A stretch of 64,000 bases of DNA from Halobacillus litoralis (lineage in GTDB: Bacteria > Bacillota > Bacilli > Bacillales > Halobacillaceae). The DNA lies in contig NZ_WMEW01000008.1 of NCBI RefSeq assembly GCF_009856355.1, positions 62,001 through 126,000 on the forward strand, read 5' to 3'. Shown here in pieces: positions 1 to 9,064 of this stretch. A program made the position numbers and the translations under genes. The notes beneath the pieces were generated by a model that had not been told where the DNA came from, made no database searches, and worked only from the letters and a program-made list of their open reading frames with translations. The stretch's first letter is position 1. Each line of letters begins with the position of its first letter.

Positions 1-1012
1 CTTTCAAGTCCTTCACGTCCTCCCTGGCTGCCTCTGATACATCATCAGCTGTAACATATCCATGAAGATTTCTCCGGCTGTCCGTCACATAGATGGTGGA
101 AAGACCTTCTTTACGCATTCTTTCAAGAGCCGTCCTTGGGCCATGTTTCTCGACATCCACCGTTTCCGGCCTTTTCATAATGTTTTCAGCCGTCAATACT
201 TTCGACCGGTCGACATCTTCTACGAATTTCTCAACATAATCGTTGGCAGGATTCACGAGAATTTCTTCCGGCGTTCCAATTTGAACAATACGTCCATCCT
301 TCATCAACGCGATACGGTCGCCGATTCTTAAAGCTTCATCAAGATCGTGAGTGATGAACAAAATCGTTTTCTTCATCGTCTCCTGCAGATCAAGGAGCTC
401 ATCCTGCATTTCCTTACGTATCAATGGGTCTAAAGCAGAAAAGGCTTCATCCATTAAAAGAACTTCAGGATCATTGGCAAGCGCCCGGGCTAGTCCGACC
501 CGCTGCTGCATGCCCCCGGAAAGCTGCCCCGGGAACTGATGGATGTACCCGCCAAGACCAACCAGTTCAAGAGATTCCTCGGCTTTTTTCTTTCTTTCCG
601 ATTTATCAATGCCCTGAACTTCAAGGCCGAACTCCGTATTTTCCAGGACAGTCCGATGTGGGAACAACCCGAATTTCTGAAAGACCATACTTAGCTTCTG
701 ACGTCTGACCTCCCGGAGGGAGCGGCTGTCCATCTTCGCTAAATCTTCCCCGTCAATGAGTACACTTCCTTCCGTCGGCTCAATGAGACGATTGATCAGA
801 CGTACAAGTGTGGATTTCCCACTGCCGGATAACCCCATAATGACGAAAATCTCTCCTTCTTCGACGTTAAAGGAGGCTCGGTTTACCCCTACCGTATTTC
901 CGGTTTTTTCTAAAATTTCTTCTTTCGTTTGTCCTTCATCTAAGTATTTCGTCGCCTTTTTGGCGTTTTTACCAAAAATCTTTGATAAATTTTCTACTTG
1001 TATGACCGGCAC
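1..1012 (-). CDS. opuAA: Glycine betaine ABC transporter ATP-binding subunit (OpuAA-like), 3' end outside window
   Basis: Cytoplasmic ATPase of the OpuA importer, which takes up glycine betaine under osmotic stress. About 337 N-terminal residues are visible. A Walker A motif (GLSGSGKST) lies near residues 57-66, the LSGGMQQRV signature near 161-169 and Walker B ([12 protein letters not shown]) near 181-193. CBS-type sequence begins after about residue 270, as in OpuAA/ProV; this regulatory tail separates it from ordinary ABC ATPases. The start is GTG at 1012, chosen because GAGGTG lies 5 bases upstream and no ATG fits. The stop is beyond position 1; permease and binding-protein genes would be expected there. 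It is divergent from a GbsR-type regulator, and a 32-bp palindrome lies between the two starts, suggesting local repression relieved by osmotic cues (inference). Confidence 0.93.
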   Translation of the reverse strand, partial: MPVIQVENLSKIFGKNAKKATKYLDEGQTKEEILEKTGNTVGVNRASFNVEEGEIFVIMGLSGSGKSTLVRLINRLIEPTEGSVLIDGEDLAKMDSRSLREVRRQKLSMVFQKFGLFPHRTVLENTEFGLEVQGIDKSERKKKAEESLELVGLGGYIHQFPGQLSGGMQQRVGLARALANDPEVLLMDEAFSALDPLIRKEMQDELLDLQETMKKTILFITHDLDEALRIGDRIALMKDGRIVQIGTPEEILVNPANDYVEKFVEDVDRSKVLTAENIMKRPETVDVEKHGPRTALERMRKEGLSTIYVTDSRRNLHGYVTADDVSEAAREDVKDLK

Positions 1013-1127
1013 GTTTTCACCTCATTTTCTAAAAATCTCAAACTGTGACTTTGAACTTAGTACCTTATACACTGTAACCTATTTAAAACTAAAAGTTCAA
1101 ACGCACTTTACTTTAAAATAAGTACAA

Positions 1128-1159
1128 AAATTACGTACAGTTCAAACTGTACGTAATTT
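1128..1159. promoter_or_regulatory. 32-bp palindrome between opuAA and the GbsR-type gene (candidate operator)
   Basis: Perfect inverted repeat with 15-bp arms (AAATTACGTACAGTT and its complement) around a 2-base CA centre. It lies 116 bp from the opuAA start and 116 bp from the regulator start. There is no T-run, so it is not a terminator. GbsR-family repressors such as OpuAR bind palindromes near the transporter promoters they control; assigning this site to the neighbouring regulator is inference. GTTCAAAC inside the palindrome recurs at 1095-1102. Confidence 0.6.
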
Positions 1160-1275
1160 AAAGGGTGTAATGCTTCATATTTCGTTTAATTTCGACAAAA
1201 TGCTCACCAATCTCTGGTTTTCCTCGGATTACCATTTATAGTAATGTAGTCGTAGAACGTAAAAAGGAGGAGCAT

Positions 1276-1785
1276 ATGGGAGGAAACGATCACCACAACC
1301 TGGAAGACATCCAGATGAAAGTCATACACGAATTTTCTAAAACCCTGGAGATGTTCGGTTTATCCATGGCTGACTCCCGCTTGTTTGTCACCCTGTACCT
1401 TCATCCATCGCCGATGACGCTGGATGAGATGAGCAGCGCGCTGGGAAAAAGCAAGACGGCCATGAGCACTGGTATCCGGAATTTATCCGATCAAGGACTG
1501 GTTGAACGTGTGTGGAAAAAAGGGGTTCGGAAGGATTTATATACATCCACCGCCAACCTCTACAAAACCTTTATGACTTCCTACATACAAAAATGGCAGA
1601 CAGCCGTAGCTGAACAGGAAAAGGAATTATCGGCTGTGGAAGGACAGATGAAAGAAAATTTTAAAGGCTGTGTAAAACAGATGGAAAAGGATGAAGCAGT
1701 ATTATTACAGGAGCGGATGCAGGAAATGATCCATTTTCACACCCGTCTTTTGAAAGCGCTCCAAAGTCTTCAACCGGCTCCTTAG
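1276..1785 (+). CDS. GbsR-family (OpuAR-like) MarR-type transcriptional regulator
   Basis: Predicted DNA-binding repressor of 169 residues. The central winged helix carries the features typical of GbsR/OpcR proteins: MTLDEMSSALGKSKTAMSTG (about 49-68) followed by WKKGVRKDLY. In this family the protein senses choline or glycine betaine and represses uptake or synthesis genes; OpuAR of Bacillus infantis controls opuA. Divergent placement beside opuAA supports that role. Start ATG 1276 follows AAGGAGG at 1263-1269. A strong terminator follows at 1796. It has a paralogue at 5531-6088. Function is inferred from family and context. Confidence 0.85.
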   Translation: MGGNDHHNLEDIQMKVIHEFSKTLEMFGLSMADSRLFVTLYLHPSPMTLDEMSSALGKSKTAMSTGIRNLSDQGLVERVWKKGVRKDLYTSTANLYKTFMTSYIQKWQTAVAEQEKELSAVEGQMKENFKGCVKQMEKDEAVLLQERMQEMIHFHTRLLKALQSLQPAP

Positions 1786-1795
1786 CGGGCTTCTC

Positions 1796-1827
1796 ACCAG
1801 TAAACAAGTGTTTACTGGTATTTTTTT
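1796..1827 (+). terminator. Terminator of the GbsR-type gene
   Basis: Perfect 11-bp stem (ACCAGTAAACA with its complement), 2-base loop, then seven T residues. Confidence 0.9.
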
Positions 1828-1981
1828 ATCATTTTTCTGTTTTTTACACCTTGTCAAATACAGAAAGTTTTATATTATTATAAAGAGGGAATAGGTTAAT
1901 GGTGCAGCATATTATAACTTTCCTATTGCCGCCAATTCTGGCACAATAGAATTAAGAATATACCCAAAGAAGGTGAAATTG

Positions 1982-2563
1982 GTGAAGGATAAGATCACAA
2001 AGCGAGAAGCCATTTATTATAGTCATAAAATGGCACAATTGTCCAAAGCGCTTTGGAAAGCCATCGAGAAGGACTGGCAGAACTGGATCAAACCTTTTCA
2101 GTTAAACATCAATGAACATCATATTCTATGGATTGCCTACCACCTTAAAGGGGCCAGCATTTCTGAAATATCCAAATATGGTGTGATGCACGTTTCTACT
2201 GCTTTCAATTTTTCAAAGAAAATGGAGGAACGTGGACTTCTTCAATTCTCCAAACGTGAGAATGACAAAAGGAATACTTATGTGGAATTGACTCCTGAAG
2301 GAAATGACCTTCTGGAATCCACACTCAATGAGTACGATCCGGATGACAATTCGGTGCTCAAAGGTGTCATGCCGATGACCGAGATGTTTGGTAAACTTCC
2401 TGAATTCCTGGATTTATCCGCCCTCATTAAAGAGATTTACGGCGATGAATATATGGAGATATTGGAGCGTTCCCTTGAAAACATTGAGGAAGAGGCTTTG
2501 GTGTCGGAACCGACGGATTTGGAAAAGTACAAACAAAAGTCACAGAAGTCTCGTTCTTCTTAA
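1982..2563 (+). CDS. hpr: HTH-type transcriptional regulator Hpr (ScoC)
   Basis: MarR-family transition-state regulator which in Bacillus represses protease, sporulation and peptide-transport genes. I recognise the strongly conserved stretches [35 protein letters not shown] and [19 protein letters not shown] (helix-turn-helix and wing, about residues 45-110). The protein is about 193 residues with a divergent charged tail, as usual. I chose GTG 1982 over GTG 1973 because AAGAAGG lies 9 bases before 1982 but would abut 1973. It stands alone, with its own upstream region and a terminator shared with the convergent yhaI. Gene order hpr-yhaI-yhaJ-prsA matches B. subtilis. Confidence 0.95.
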   Translation: MKDKITKREAIYYSHKMAQLSKALWKAIEKDWQNWIKPFQLNINEHHILWIAYHLKGASISEISKYGVMHVSTAFNFSKKMEERGLLQFSKRENDKRNTYVELTPEGNDLLESTLNEYDPDDNSVLKGVMPMTEMFGKLPEFLDLSALIKEIYGDEYMEILERSLENIEEEALVSEPTDLEKYKQKSQKSRSS

Positions 2564-2607
2564 GGCTCCAAGTGCTTTTATCTCATAAACGCGGACTTAT
2601 ATGTGTA

Positions 2608-2645
2608 AACCCCTTTCCTGCCATGCATGGGAAAGGGGTTTTTTA
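2608..2645. terminator. Shared terminator between hpr and yhaI
   Basis: Stem AACCCCTTTCC/GGAAAGGGGTT followed by T residues on the plus strand. The tail runs into the yhaI stop codon. Confidence 0.88.
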
Positions 2646-2969
2646 TGTATAAGACAGAAGAAGCTCTGTCAGTTCTTTATAATACCCCTCGCTATGAAGG
2701 GCTGCGAGTGATTGTGTAATCGGAAGCTTCCAGCACACCATCCCCGCATAGTGAAAGAGTAACGAAGAGTAATCCAGCAGCCCCTCTTCCCTCTCTGCCT
2801 CATAGATATCCGAGAGGGTCTGGAGCAGGTTCATCGTCTCGTCATATTCCCGTTCTGTTAAATTTCTTTCAATCACTAATTTAGTAAAAGGATAGCGGTC
2901 AATCTCCTTCATGCTGCTCAATAATTTCAGTTGAAAAGAAAGAGTGTCACAAAGATTCACATTCTTCAT
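2643..2969 (-). CDS. yhaI: YhaI-like DUF1878 family protein
   Basis: Soluble helical protein of 108 residues, close to the usual length for the DUF1878 (YhaI) family. It has no signal peptide or membrane segment. The family is conserved in Bacillaceae and has no assigned biochemical role. Identification rests on length, the helical Leu-rich pattern (SLSFQLKLLSSMKEIDRYPF-like start, TKLVIERNLTEREYD) and its place between hpr and yhaJ. ATG 2969 lies behind a GGGAGGG-like site. It is transcribed toward hpr and shares its terminator. Confidence 0.8.
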   Translation of the reverse strand: MKNVNLCDTLSFQLKLLSSMKEIDRYPFTKLVIERNLTEREYDETMNLLQTLSDIYEAEREEGLLDYSSLLFHYAGMVCWKLPITQSLAALHSEGYYKELTELLLSYT

Positions 2970-3195
2970 ACATTTCCCTCCCCACTCGCTCTCACCCTTG
3001 TCACAGCAGGGGTTACCACCGTTTTTATATCCAGTGAAATCTTCAGCGGTATTTTTTACGAAAAACCTATTGCTTTTTGTCTCTAAACATACTATTATTC
3101 GTCTTGTGCTAATAAAACGTTAGAGAAAACGTACTCCTATCATATCGATAATCATAATAAAATCACAGCATTTTTTGTAGTAAGGGGGGATTCTT

Positions 3196-3747
3196 ATGAT
3201 GAACTGCTGGAAATCAGTGAACATCAATAAAGAATTCGGATTAAACCGTGTTTATATCATGTCTATTCTCACAGGACTCTTGTCCTTTTTAATTCTTTAC
3301 CTGCCGTTTTCCATGATCCATGCGACGCATGATATGAACGACCATGGTTTCATACCGCTTCTGGTCATTCTGTTCTTTCTGCCGTCGATTCACAGGCTTA
3401 TGCATATGCTGCCTTTGATGCTCAGCTATAAGCGGCTTCGGGTTCACTTTAAATTCAGGAAACGCTGCGTACCAACGTTCACCTATCAATGCAAGACAAG
3501 GCTGTCCAAACAAATGTCCATGATGATGGCGCTGGCACCGACTTTTTTGATTACTGTTCCAACACTCGTCATGAGCTATGTCTTCCCGAATTACTTCGCT
3601 TATCTGGTGCTGTTTGCCTCCGTTAATATCGGCCTGTCTTTTTCTGATTTTCTTTACGTCAGTCATTTCGCCAAAGCACCGAAGAAATGCATCATTGAAA
3701 ATGCCAAAGACGGCTATGATATTCTCATCCACCAGCCGAAAGCATAA
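3196..3747 (+). CDS. yhaJ: YhaJ-like DUF3267 membrane protein, putative metallopeptidase fold
   Basis: Integral membrane protein of 183 residues with about four hydrophobic segments (roughly 22-42, 50-75, 108-130, 133-150). DUF3267 proteins normally carry an HExxH-like zinc site in a membrane helix. Here the corresponding sequence appears to be IHRLMHMLP, with two His but no Glu, so peptidase activity is doubtful. Start ATG 3196 (or the next ATG at 3199) follows AAGGGGGGA. It sits divergent from yhaI and upstream of prsA, as in B. subtilis. Substrate unknown. Confidence 0.75.
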   Translation: MMNCWKSVNINKEFGLNRVYIMSILTGLLSFLILYLPFSMIHATHDMNDHGFIPLLVILFFLPSIHRLMHMLPLMLSYKRLRVHFKFRKRCVPTFTYQCKTRLSKQMSMMMALAPTFLITVPTLVMSYVFPNYFAYLVLFASVNIGLSFSDFLYVSHFAKAPKKCIIENAKDGYDILIHQPKA

Positions 3748-3753
3748 AATCAC

Positions 3754-3784
3754 AAACAGCGTTCATACGGAGCGCTGTTTTTTT
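3754..3784 (+). terminator. Terminator of yhaJ
   Basis: Stem AAACAGCG/CGCTGTTT with an 11-base loop, followed by T residues. Confidence 0.85.
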
Positions 3785-3867
3785 ATGAACAGGAACAGGG
3801 TTTTCCTGTTCAATCCAGGGAAACTTTGATAGAGTGGTTTCATAGGGAATAAAGGAGGTTCATCAAC

Positions 3868-4050
3868 ATGGCATTTGGTTTCAGCTTGTACGCGCTCGTC
3901 ATTTTATTCGTGTTTAACTCACTCACACATTCCTTATGCTTAAAAACGAAAATGTCGAACGAGAAGCAGACTCGTGTATTCCGAACAATTAATGTGCTGA
4001 TCACAATTTTACTCATTTCATCCTATGTGGAAGTCTTAAATACACTATAA
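3868..4050 (+). CDS. Small two-helix membrane protein at the yhaK position
   Basis: Sixty-residue protein with two predicted membrane helices (about 3-22 and 40-58) joined by a polar linker KTKMSNEKQTRVFRT. I do not recognise a named domain. Its position between yhaJ and prsA is that of yhaK in B. subtilis, but I cannot confirm homology by eye. ATG 3868 is preceded by AAGGAGG 10 bases upstream, and a strong terminator follows six bases after the stop, so it is probably a genuine monocistronic gene. Confidence 0.65.
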   Translation: MAFGFSLYALVILFVFNSLTHSLCLKTKMSNEKQTRVFRTINVLITILLISSYVEVLNTL

Positions 4051-4055
4051 TGACC

Positions 4056-4087
4056 CAGGCCGCTGATCCCTTCAGCGGCCTGTTTTA
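4056..4087 (+). terminator. Terminator of the small membrane protein gene
   Basis: Stem CAGGCCGCTGA/TCAGCGGCCTG, 5-base loop, short T-run. Confidence 0.85.
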
Positions 4088-4248
4088 TATTCTTCTGGAT
4101 TAGGAAAGGCTGAGGATGGAAGCAGGCTTTCCTTTTTCATTGAACATTATAGTATAGAACAGGGAAAATGTGTTATATTTACTCATAGGCTGTTTCTATA
4201 ACCTCTACGTCATGAAAAATTACAAAATGTTTTAGGAGTGTCATGCAC

Positions 4249-5169
4249 ATGAAAAAAGTAGCCATTACTGCTGCATTGGCAGCAAGTGTCTTTACCCTTT
4301 CGGCTTGTTCATCAAGCGCAGACGATTCTGAAGTAGTCGTCCAGACGAAAGATGGAGAAGTGACGAAAGAAGAGTTCTATCAGGAACTGAAAAGCCAGTA
4401 TGGCGAGCAGGTACTTCAAAGCCTTGTCATGAAAGAAGTGCTGGCCAACAACTATGAAGTTTCCGATGAAGCGGTTGAAGAAGAACTGCAGACGTTGAAA
4501 GACCAGTACGGAGAACAGTTTGAAACGGTTCTTGAGCAGAATGGATTTTCTGATGAAGATGCCTTTAAGGAAACCATCCGTATGAGCCTTCTTCAGGAAA
4601 AAGCGGCATCCGAAGATGTCGAGATTACAGAAGAAGAAATGAAGCAGTATTATGAACGCATGAAAACAGAAGTTAAAGCAAGCCATATTCTTGTAGAAGA
4701 TGCGGAAACCGCTGAAGAAGTTCAGAAAAAGCTGGATGACGGCGGGGACTTCGCAGAACTTGCTGAAGAATACTCCACAGACGGCTCTTCTGAAAACGGT
4801 GGAGACCTTGGCTGGTTCGGCCCTGGTCAAATGGTCGCTGAATTTGAAGAGAAAGCATACGAGCTGGAAAAAGGCAGCGTCAGTGAACCTGTGGAAACAC
4901 AGTTCGGCTACCATATCATTAAAGTAACCGACAAGCGCGACAAAGAAGATATCGAGTCTTATGAAGATACCAAAGATGAAATCCGCCGCACATTGGTCAG
5001 CCAGCAGGTCGACCAGGCACAGCTTCAAGAGAAGATGGATCAGCTTGAAAAAGATGCCGAAATCGATGTGAAGCTTGATGAATTCGAAGGTTTGTTCGAT
5101 GATTCGTCTGAAGAAGGCGAAGCCGCAGATGAAGAATCAGGCAGTGAAGAAGAGAATACAGAAGAATAA
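4249..5169 (+). CDS. prsA: Foldase lipoprotein PrsA (peptidyl-prolyl isomerase)
   Basis: Extracellular membrane-anchored foldase that helps exported proteins fold after secretion. A signal peptide ends in a lipobox, LSAC, so Cys20 would be lipidated. An N-terminal helical chaperone region precedes a parvulin (PpiC) domain at about residues 133-225, with [20 protein letters not shown] and [10 protein letters not shown]. The last 30 residues are almost entirely Asp, Glu, Ser and Gly, a tail consistent with a halophile. ATG 4249 is 10 bases after AGGAG; ATG 4243, only 4 bases after it, is the alternative and would add two residues. It shares a terminator with the convergent yhaL. Confidence 0.96.
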   Translation: MKKVAITAALAASVFTLSACSSSADDSEVVVQTKDGEVTKEEFYQELKSQYGEQVLQSLVMKEVLANNYEVSDEAVEEELQTLKDQYGEQFETVLEQNGFSDEDAFKETIRMSLLQEKAASEDVEITEEEMKQYYERMKTEVKASHILVEDAETAEEVQKKLDDGGDFAELAEEYSTDGSSENGGDLGWFGPGQMVAEFEEKAYELEKGSVSEPVETQFGYHIIKVTDKRDKEDIESYEDTKDEIRRTLVSQQVDQAQLQEKMDQLEKDAEIDVKLDEFEGLFDDSSEEGEAADEESGSEEENTEE

Positions 5170-5170
5170 T

Positions 5171-5202
5171 AAAAAGCCGGGTGAGCCTTCACCCGGCTTT
5201 TT
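5171..5202. terminator. Bidirectional terminator between prsA and yhaL
   Basis: Perfect stem AAAAAGCCGGGTGA with its complement, T-rich on both strands. Confidence 0.9.
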
Positions 5203-5395
5203 AATTTGACGTCATTTTCTGTTTTCCCCGCCGCTGCTTTTCCCGCTCTATCCTTTTTAAATACACCTGACCCTCTTTTTCAATGAATTCCTGCTCCAAT
5301 GAATGTTCCGCTCTCATCGCCCGAAAGGCCATATAACCGCTGAAAAATATAAAAGCAACACATAAAAATACCCAGATCGGCAAACCGAATAGCAT
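5201..5395 (-). CDS. yhaL: Sporulation protein YhaL family
   Basis: Sixty-four residues: one N-terminal membrane helix (about 3-23) and a charged cytoplasmic part with EQEFIEKEGQVYLKRI, the recognisable YhaL core. In B. subtilis the gene is sporulation-associated and lies next to prsA, as here. ATG 5395 follows AGGGAGGAAC. Molecular role unknown. Confidence 0.85.
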   Translation of the reverse strand: MLFGLPIWVFLCVAFIFFSGYMAFRAMRAEHSLEQEFIEKEGQVYLKRIEREKQRRGKQKMTSN

Positions 5396-5472
5396 CCGCT
5401 GTTCCTCCCTGCCCTGTTTACCATTAGCCTATGTACAAGGATGCTTGAATATGAACAAGCTTCCCTTCCATA

Positions 5473-5520
5473 AAAAAAACGCCCCGTGCTTCTCTCCTAT
5501 GGATGGAGGAAGCCGGGGCA
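5473..5520 (-). terminator. Terminator of the second GbsR-type gene
   Basis: Read on the minus strand: long stem from GCCCCGGCTTCCTCC to its partner GGAGAGAAGCACGGGGC, then a run of eight T residues. Confidence 0.88.
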
Positions 5521-5530
5521 GTCTTTTATG

Positions 5531-6088
5531 TTATTCACTCTTTTGATCAATTTTCGGGACGTATTTAAAAATTTCCCCGGATTCAACAACATGGATGAAC
5601 TTCATCAACCAGCGGTAGTAGTTCTGGGCATATTTTAAACGGTCAATATCCACCTGGATCTTTTCCTTCAACTCTTCATCTGACGTGCGGCTCTGAAGAG
5701 ATTCCAGTTCCTGAACCGCCTCATCCGCTTCTTCGATGTTTGTTTCTGTATGATGTCTCCACCGGCTCCCAAAAAGGGATGTAAAGGATTTGTACCAGTC
5801 TTCTTCCGACTTGTACAAGTCTTTACGGACTCCTTTTTTAAAGGAAGGTTCCACCATTTTCATATCAGACAAAGCCCGGACACCTGTGGACATACTTGTC
5901 TTACTCATCTCAAGAGCTTCACGCATATCATCCAGCGTCATCGGCTCCTCGGAGAAGTACAACACGCCATACAGGCGCCCTATGGAAGGAGTCACCCCGT
6001 ACAGGCTCATATTTTTAGCAATCACCTGAATGAATTGTTCAATTGTTTCTTCGTATTTCGTCCAGTCTTTATTATTTGTTTCTGGCAA
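5531..6088 (-). CDS. GbsR/OpcR-family MarR-type transcriptional regulator (second copy)
   Basis: A 185-residue regulator with the GbsR core MTLDDMREALEMSKTSMSTG and FKKGVRKDLY, plus the N-terminal pattern YGVTPSIGRLYGVLYF found in GbsR and OpcR. The length equals that of OpcR-type proteins. These regulators respond to choline or glycine betaine. No betaine genes adjoin it, so the target must be distant or lost. TTG 6088 is supported by TTGGAGGG six bases upstream. It occupies the place where yhaM stands in B. subtilis. Confidence 0.83.
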   Translation of the reverse strand: MPETNNKDWTKYEETIEQFIQVIAKNMSLYGVTPSIGRLYGVLYFSEEPMTLDDMREALEMSKTSMSTGVRALSDMKMVEPSFKKGVRKDLYKSEEDWYKSFTSLFGSRWRHHTETNIEEADEAVQELESLQSRTSDEELKEKIQVDIDRLKYAQNYYRWLMKFIHVVESGEIFKYVPKIDQKSE

Positions 6089-6172
6089 TGGAAACCCTCC
6101 AATTGCATAATGCTCATGTAATCTTAGAACATTTTATCATTAAAGTCCTGAGATTGCGACCTAAACCTCAAT

Positions 6173-9064
6173 TTATTTTAATCGCTGAATATTCGCATCT
6201 GTAAATACTTGTTCAAGGTCATTTCTCCACGAAAAAAGAATGACCTGGTGGCGCTTGGAGATTGTCCTGAGAATCGCTGTCATTTTCTTCAGCCGGCTTT
6301 CGTCGAAATGAACAAACGCGTCATCCATTAAAAAGGGCAGAGGCTTCTGACCAGCCATCGTTTCACCCAGGGCGAGACGCAGGGATATGTATAACTGATC
6401 ACGCGTCCCTTTAGATAATTCTCCCGGAGCGAACAGAACCCCATCCCGATCGAGCACTGTCATTGCACGGTCATGGTCATCAGCTGCAATGCTTTGATAC
6501 CGACGATCCGTCAGTACTTGGAAATAACCCTCAGCCGCCGTCAAAACAGCCGGAAGATACGTGGATTGATACGACTGCTTCGTTTCCCTTAAAGCTTGGA
6601 GGGCCGCCTGATAACCGGCCCATTCCTTTGCCAGTTCTCTCAGCTTCTCCTTCTCGACCTGATACCGGTGGGCCAGAGCGGACCGTTCATCTGAATGCTC
6701 CATATGCTCGAGCCGGCTGCGGACGTCCGCGAGGTTCTGGCGGCCTTCGGACTGCCGGACTTCCAGGTGCTCCACATCCCGTTTAAGCTGGTCGATGTCT
6801 GTAAGCAGCCGGCTTTCCTCGGGCACCTGCTCCCATACACCGGCATCTTCCTGATCGGCTTCTGACAACATGCCTTCCATTTGAAGCTGATAGGAAGCGG
6901 CTTCCTCCTCCAGTTTCTTTACCGTTTCCGCTGCCTCTGCTTTCTGGTAGAAGGATGGCTCACTCTCAACCCCGCACTCTTCAAAAAGCTGGTCTCTTTC
7001 ATCGAGATAACCCTGCAGCTGATACGTGATTTTTTTAAGACGGCGCTCTAATGCTCGCAGGGATTCCTTGTTTTCATGGACATCCCGTTCCAACTGCTCC
7101 TGCTGTTTAATCCATTCATTCAATTCGTTCCAGCTTGTATGGACCGTATGATCTAGTAATTCCCAATTCAAACATTTATAAAACGTTTTCAATTCCTCTG
7201 CAACCTTTTTCTCATCCCTTTCAAGCTCCTTGATCCGCTCTACATCCCGAATGTATGCCACCCTTTTTTCACGAAGCTGAACGACTTTATGAAACAAAGT
7301 TTCCCAGTGTTTTAGATCCAGGTTGGTTAGAAAAGGATAAAGACTTCTCTGTTCCGTCACCCGGGAATCCAGCCTTCGCCCACGCTGGGCAGCAAGACTT
7401 TCCTTTTCCTGAAGGCGGATGTCTTCATGATTCAACTGCTTCCACTGTTCATGAACGTGCTTCCATTCCGTCCTCCGCTCTTCATTTCTCCGGAGTATCC
7501 CGCGCGCTTTTTCAACTTCTGCCTCTCTGCTGTCAGGGACCTTTGGATGGACATGCCCGGGAAGCTGGTAAGCGTACATTCCCATCCCCAAAGATAAAAT
7601 CAGCCCAAGAATCAGCCATAGAAAACTTCCTCCTGCCATAAAGGCTGCTGCCCCGCACGAGAAGACAGCAACGGCCCCGACAAACAGGGCCGCACGGTTC
7701 GGACGGCCTCCCCCGCTGTTCCTTGAGGTTCGACGGGCCGCAGCAGCCCCTGAAACCTCCTGAATCGTGGACTGAAGAGCGGCCGCTTCGTCTTCACTGA
7801 TGATTTCCTGCTCCAATTCACCCTTCTTCGCTTCCACATGTTGAAATTCCCGCTCGAGATCCATACTTTGTTCATGAATATAGGAACGTTCCCGATCCAG
7901 AGTCTGCTCTTCATTTTTCAAATCCCTCCACGTTTCTTCTATATAAAAAGGAAACGTGTAATCATCAAGTTCTTCGACTGTCAGAGGAATATCGAGGGAC
8001 TGGACTTCCTTTGAAAGCTCCTCCCGTCTGCGCTCGGTTTCCTTAAACAGTCGGTCCTTCTCATAAGCCAGCTTTTCCGAGACCGGCCGCTGTTGTAAAA
8101 GAACCTCTGCCTCTTCAAGGAATTGAGGCTGATAAGCTGCCGATAGAGCTTCCTGCTTTTCTTTTCCAGCTTCGACATCAGAGGCCACCAGCTTTCTTTC
8201 GGACTGGAGGGGGAGGATTTTTTCCTTGAGCTGCCTGTACCGTTCCTTTCCTCCTTCCGGAAAGACAATGGACTCCTGACGGCGGAGTTCCTCCACCGCT
8301 TGATGATACTTCAAGAGTACCGGTCTGGCCTTCAACAGCTGCTCCACCCGGTACAACGCATTGGTTTTCCGCTTCCAATCCTTTTCACAGGCTTCAATTT
8401 CATTCACCGCCTGCTGTTTTTCCTCAAGCAGCTGAAGGTAGGCCTGTTCTTCCTTCTCCAGCGCCCTCGTCTGTTTATAAAGATCCTCAACCACACGCAG
8501 CTGCTCATTGATGACGGGCTTTCTTCCCTGCGGTTTAAAACGCTCGTCGACTTTTCTTTCCAGCCATTTCTCTGTACGGCTGATCCGGTCCGATCCAGTA
8601 AGGCCGATGTCCAGCAGTGTTTCTCCAAGGCTTTCTGCAGACAGCGTCTCCAAATGACGGAGATCGTCCGCATTGAAGCTGAAAATAGCTTCAAAACTCT
8701 CCCGCTCCAGACCGTTCAGCTGTTCTCTCAACCATTCTTCCCCATACTCCCTGCCATGGGAGTTCCGGCAGAGGGCCTGTCCTTTATGACGGTCGTGGAA
8801 CCGTTCGATAGTCACCATTTCCCCCTCTGCCGTCTCTATCGTCAATGTCCCTCCAAGACCACCGCCTTGTTTAGGCATATACGATTCCCTCTGCTTAGAC
8901 GGGAGGCCGAAGAACATGTATAAAAAGAAATGATAAAGCGTGGATTTGCCTGCCTCATTCCTTCCTGTAACAATGTTTGGCTGATTCTCAGCAAAAGAAA
9001 GTGAAAAACCGGTCCACTTCCCAAAACCATGGATATGTAACTTATGAATGATCAAAGCCGTCAT
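6173..9064 (-). CDS. yhaN: YhaN (SbcE)-like SMC/Rad50-type AAA ATPase
   Basis: Large ATPase of 963 residues. Walker A (GRNEAGKST) lies at residues 34-42. Long charged coiled-coil stretches occupy roughly 170-440 and 510-840, interrupted near 458-498 by two hydrophobic segments. The C-terminus carries the signature LSKGTRDQLYISLRLALGE and Walker B PFLMDDAFVHFDE. This is the YhaN/SbcE organisation, related to Rad50/SbcC and implicated in DNA break repair. It overlaps yhaO by 23 bases, so the two are translationally coupled and probably form a nuclease complex. Confidence 0.9.
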   Translation of the reverse strand: MTALIIHKLHIHGFGKWTGFSLSFAENQPNIVTGRNEAGKSTLYHFFLYMFFGLPSKQRESYMPKQGGGLGGTLTIETAEGEMVTIERFHDRHKGQALCRNSHGREYGEEWLREQLNGLERESFEAIFSFNADDLRHLETLSAESLGETLLDIGLTGSDRISRTEKWLERKVDERFKPQGRKPVINEQLRVVEDLYKQTRALEKEEQAYLQLLEEKQQAVNEIEACEKDWKRKTNALYRVEQLLKARPVLLKYHQAVEELRRQESIVFPEGGKERYRQLKEKILPLQSERKLVASDVEAGKEKQEALSAAYQPQFLEEAEVLLQQRPVSEKLAYEKDRLFKETERRREELSKEVQSLDIPLTVEELDDYTFPFYIEETWRDLKNEEQTLDRERSYIHEQSMDLEREFQHVEAKKGELEQEIISEDEAAALQSTIQEVSGAAAARRTSRNSGGGRPNRAALFVGAVAVFSCGAAAFMAGGSFLWLILGLILSLGMGMYAYQLPGHVHPKVPDSREAEVEKARGILRRNEERRTEWKHVHEQWKQLNHEDIRLQEKESLAAQRGRRLDSRVTEQRSLYPFLTNLDLKHWETLFHKVVQLREKRVAYIRDVERIKELERDEKKVAEELKTFYKCLNWELLDHTVHTSWNELNEWIKQQEQLERDVHENKESLRALERRLKKITYQLQGYLDERDQLFEECGVESEPSFYQKAEAAETVKKLEEEAASYQLQMEGMLSEADQEDAGVWEQVPEESRLLTDIDQLKRDVEHLEVRQSEGRQNLADVRSRLEHMEHSDERSALAHRYQVEKEKLRELAKEWAGYQAALQALRETKQSYQSTYLPAVLTAAEGYFQVLTDRRYQSIAADDHDRAMTVLDRDGVLFAPGELSKGTRDQLYISLRLALGETMAGQKPLPFLMDDAFVHFDESRLKKMTAILRTISKRHQVILFSWRNDLEQVFTDANIQRLK

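Noticed and set aside
4312-5028. 238-codon minus-strand frame opposite prsA
   Set aside because: Shadow of the acidic prsA coding sequence, Phe-rich, no site.
8300-8923. 207-codon plus-strand frame opposite yhaN
   Set aside because: Antisense to a clearly conserved ATPase and without ribosome site or motifs.
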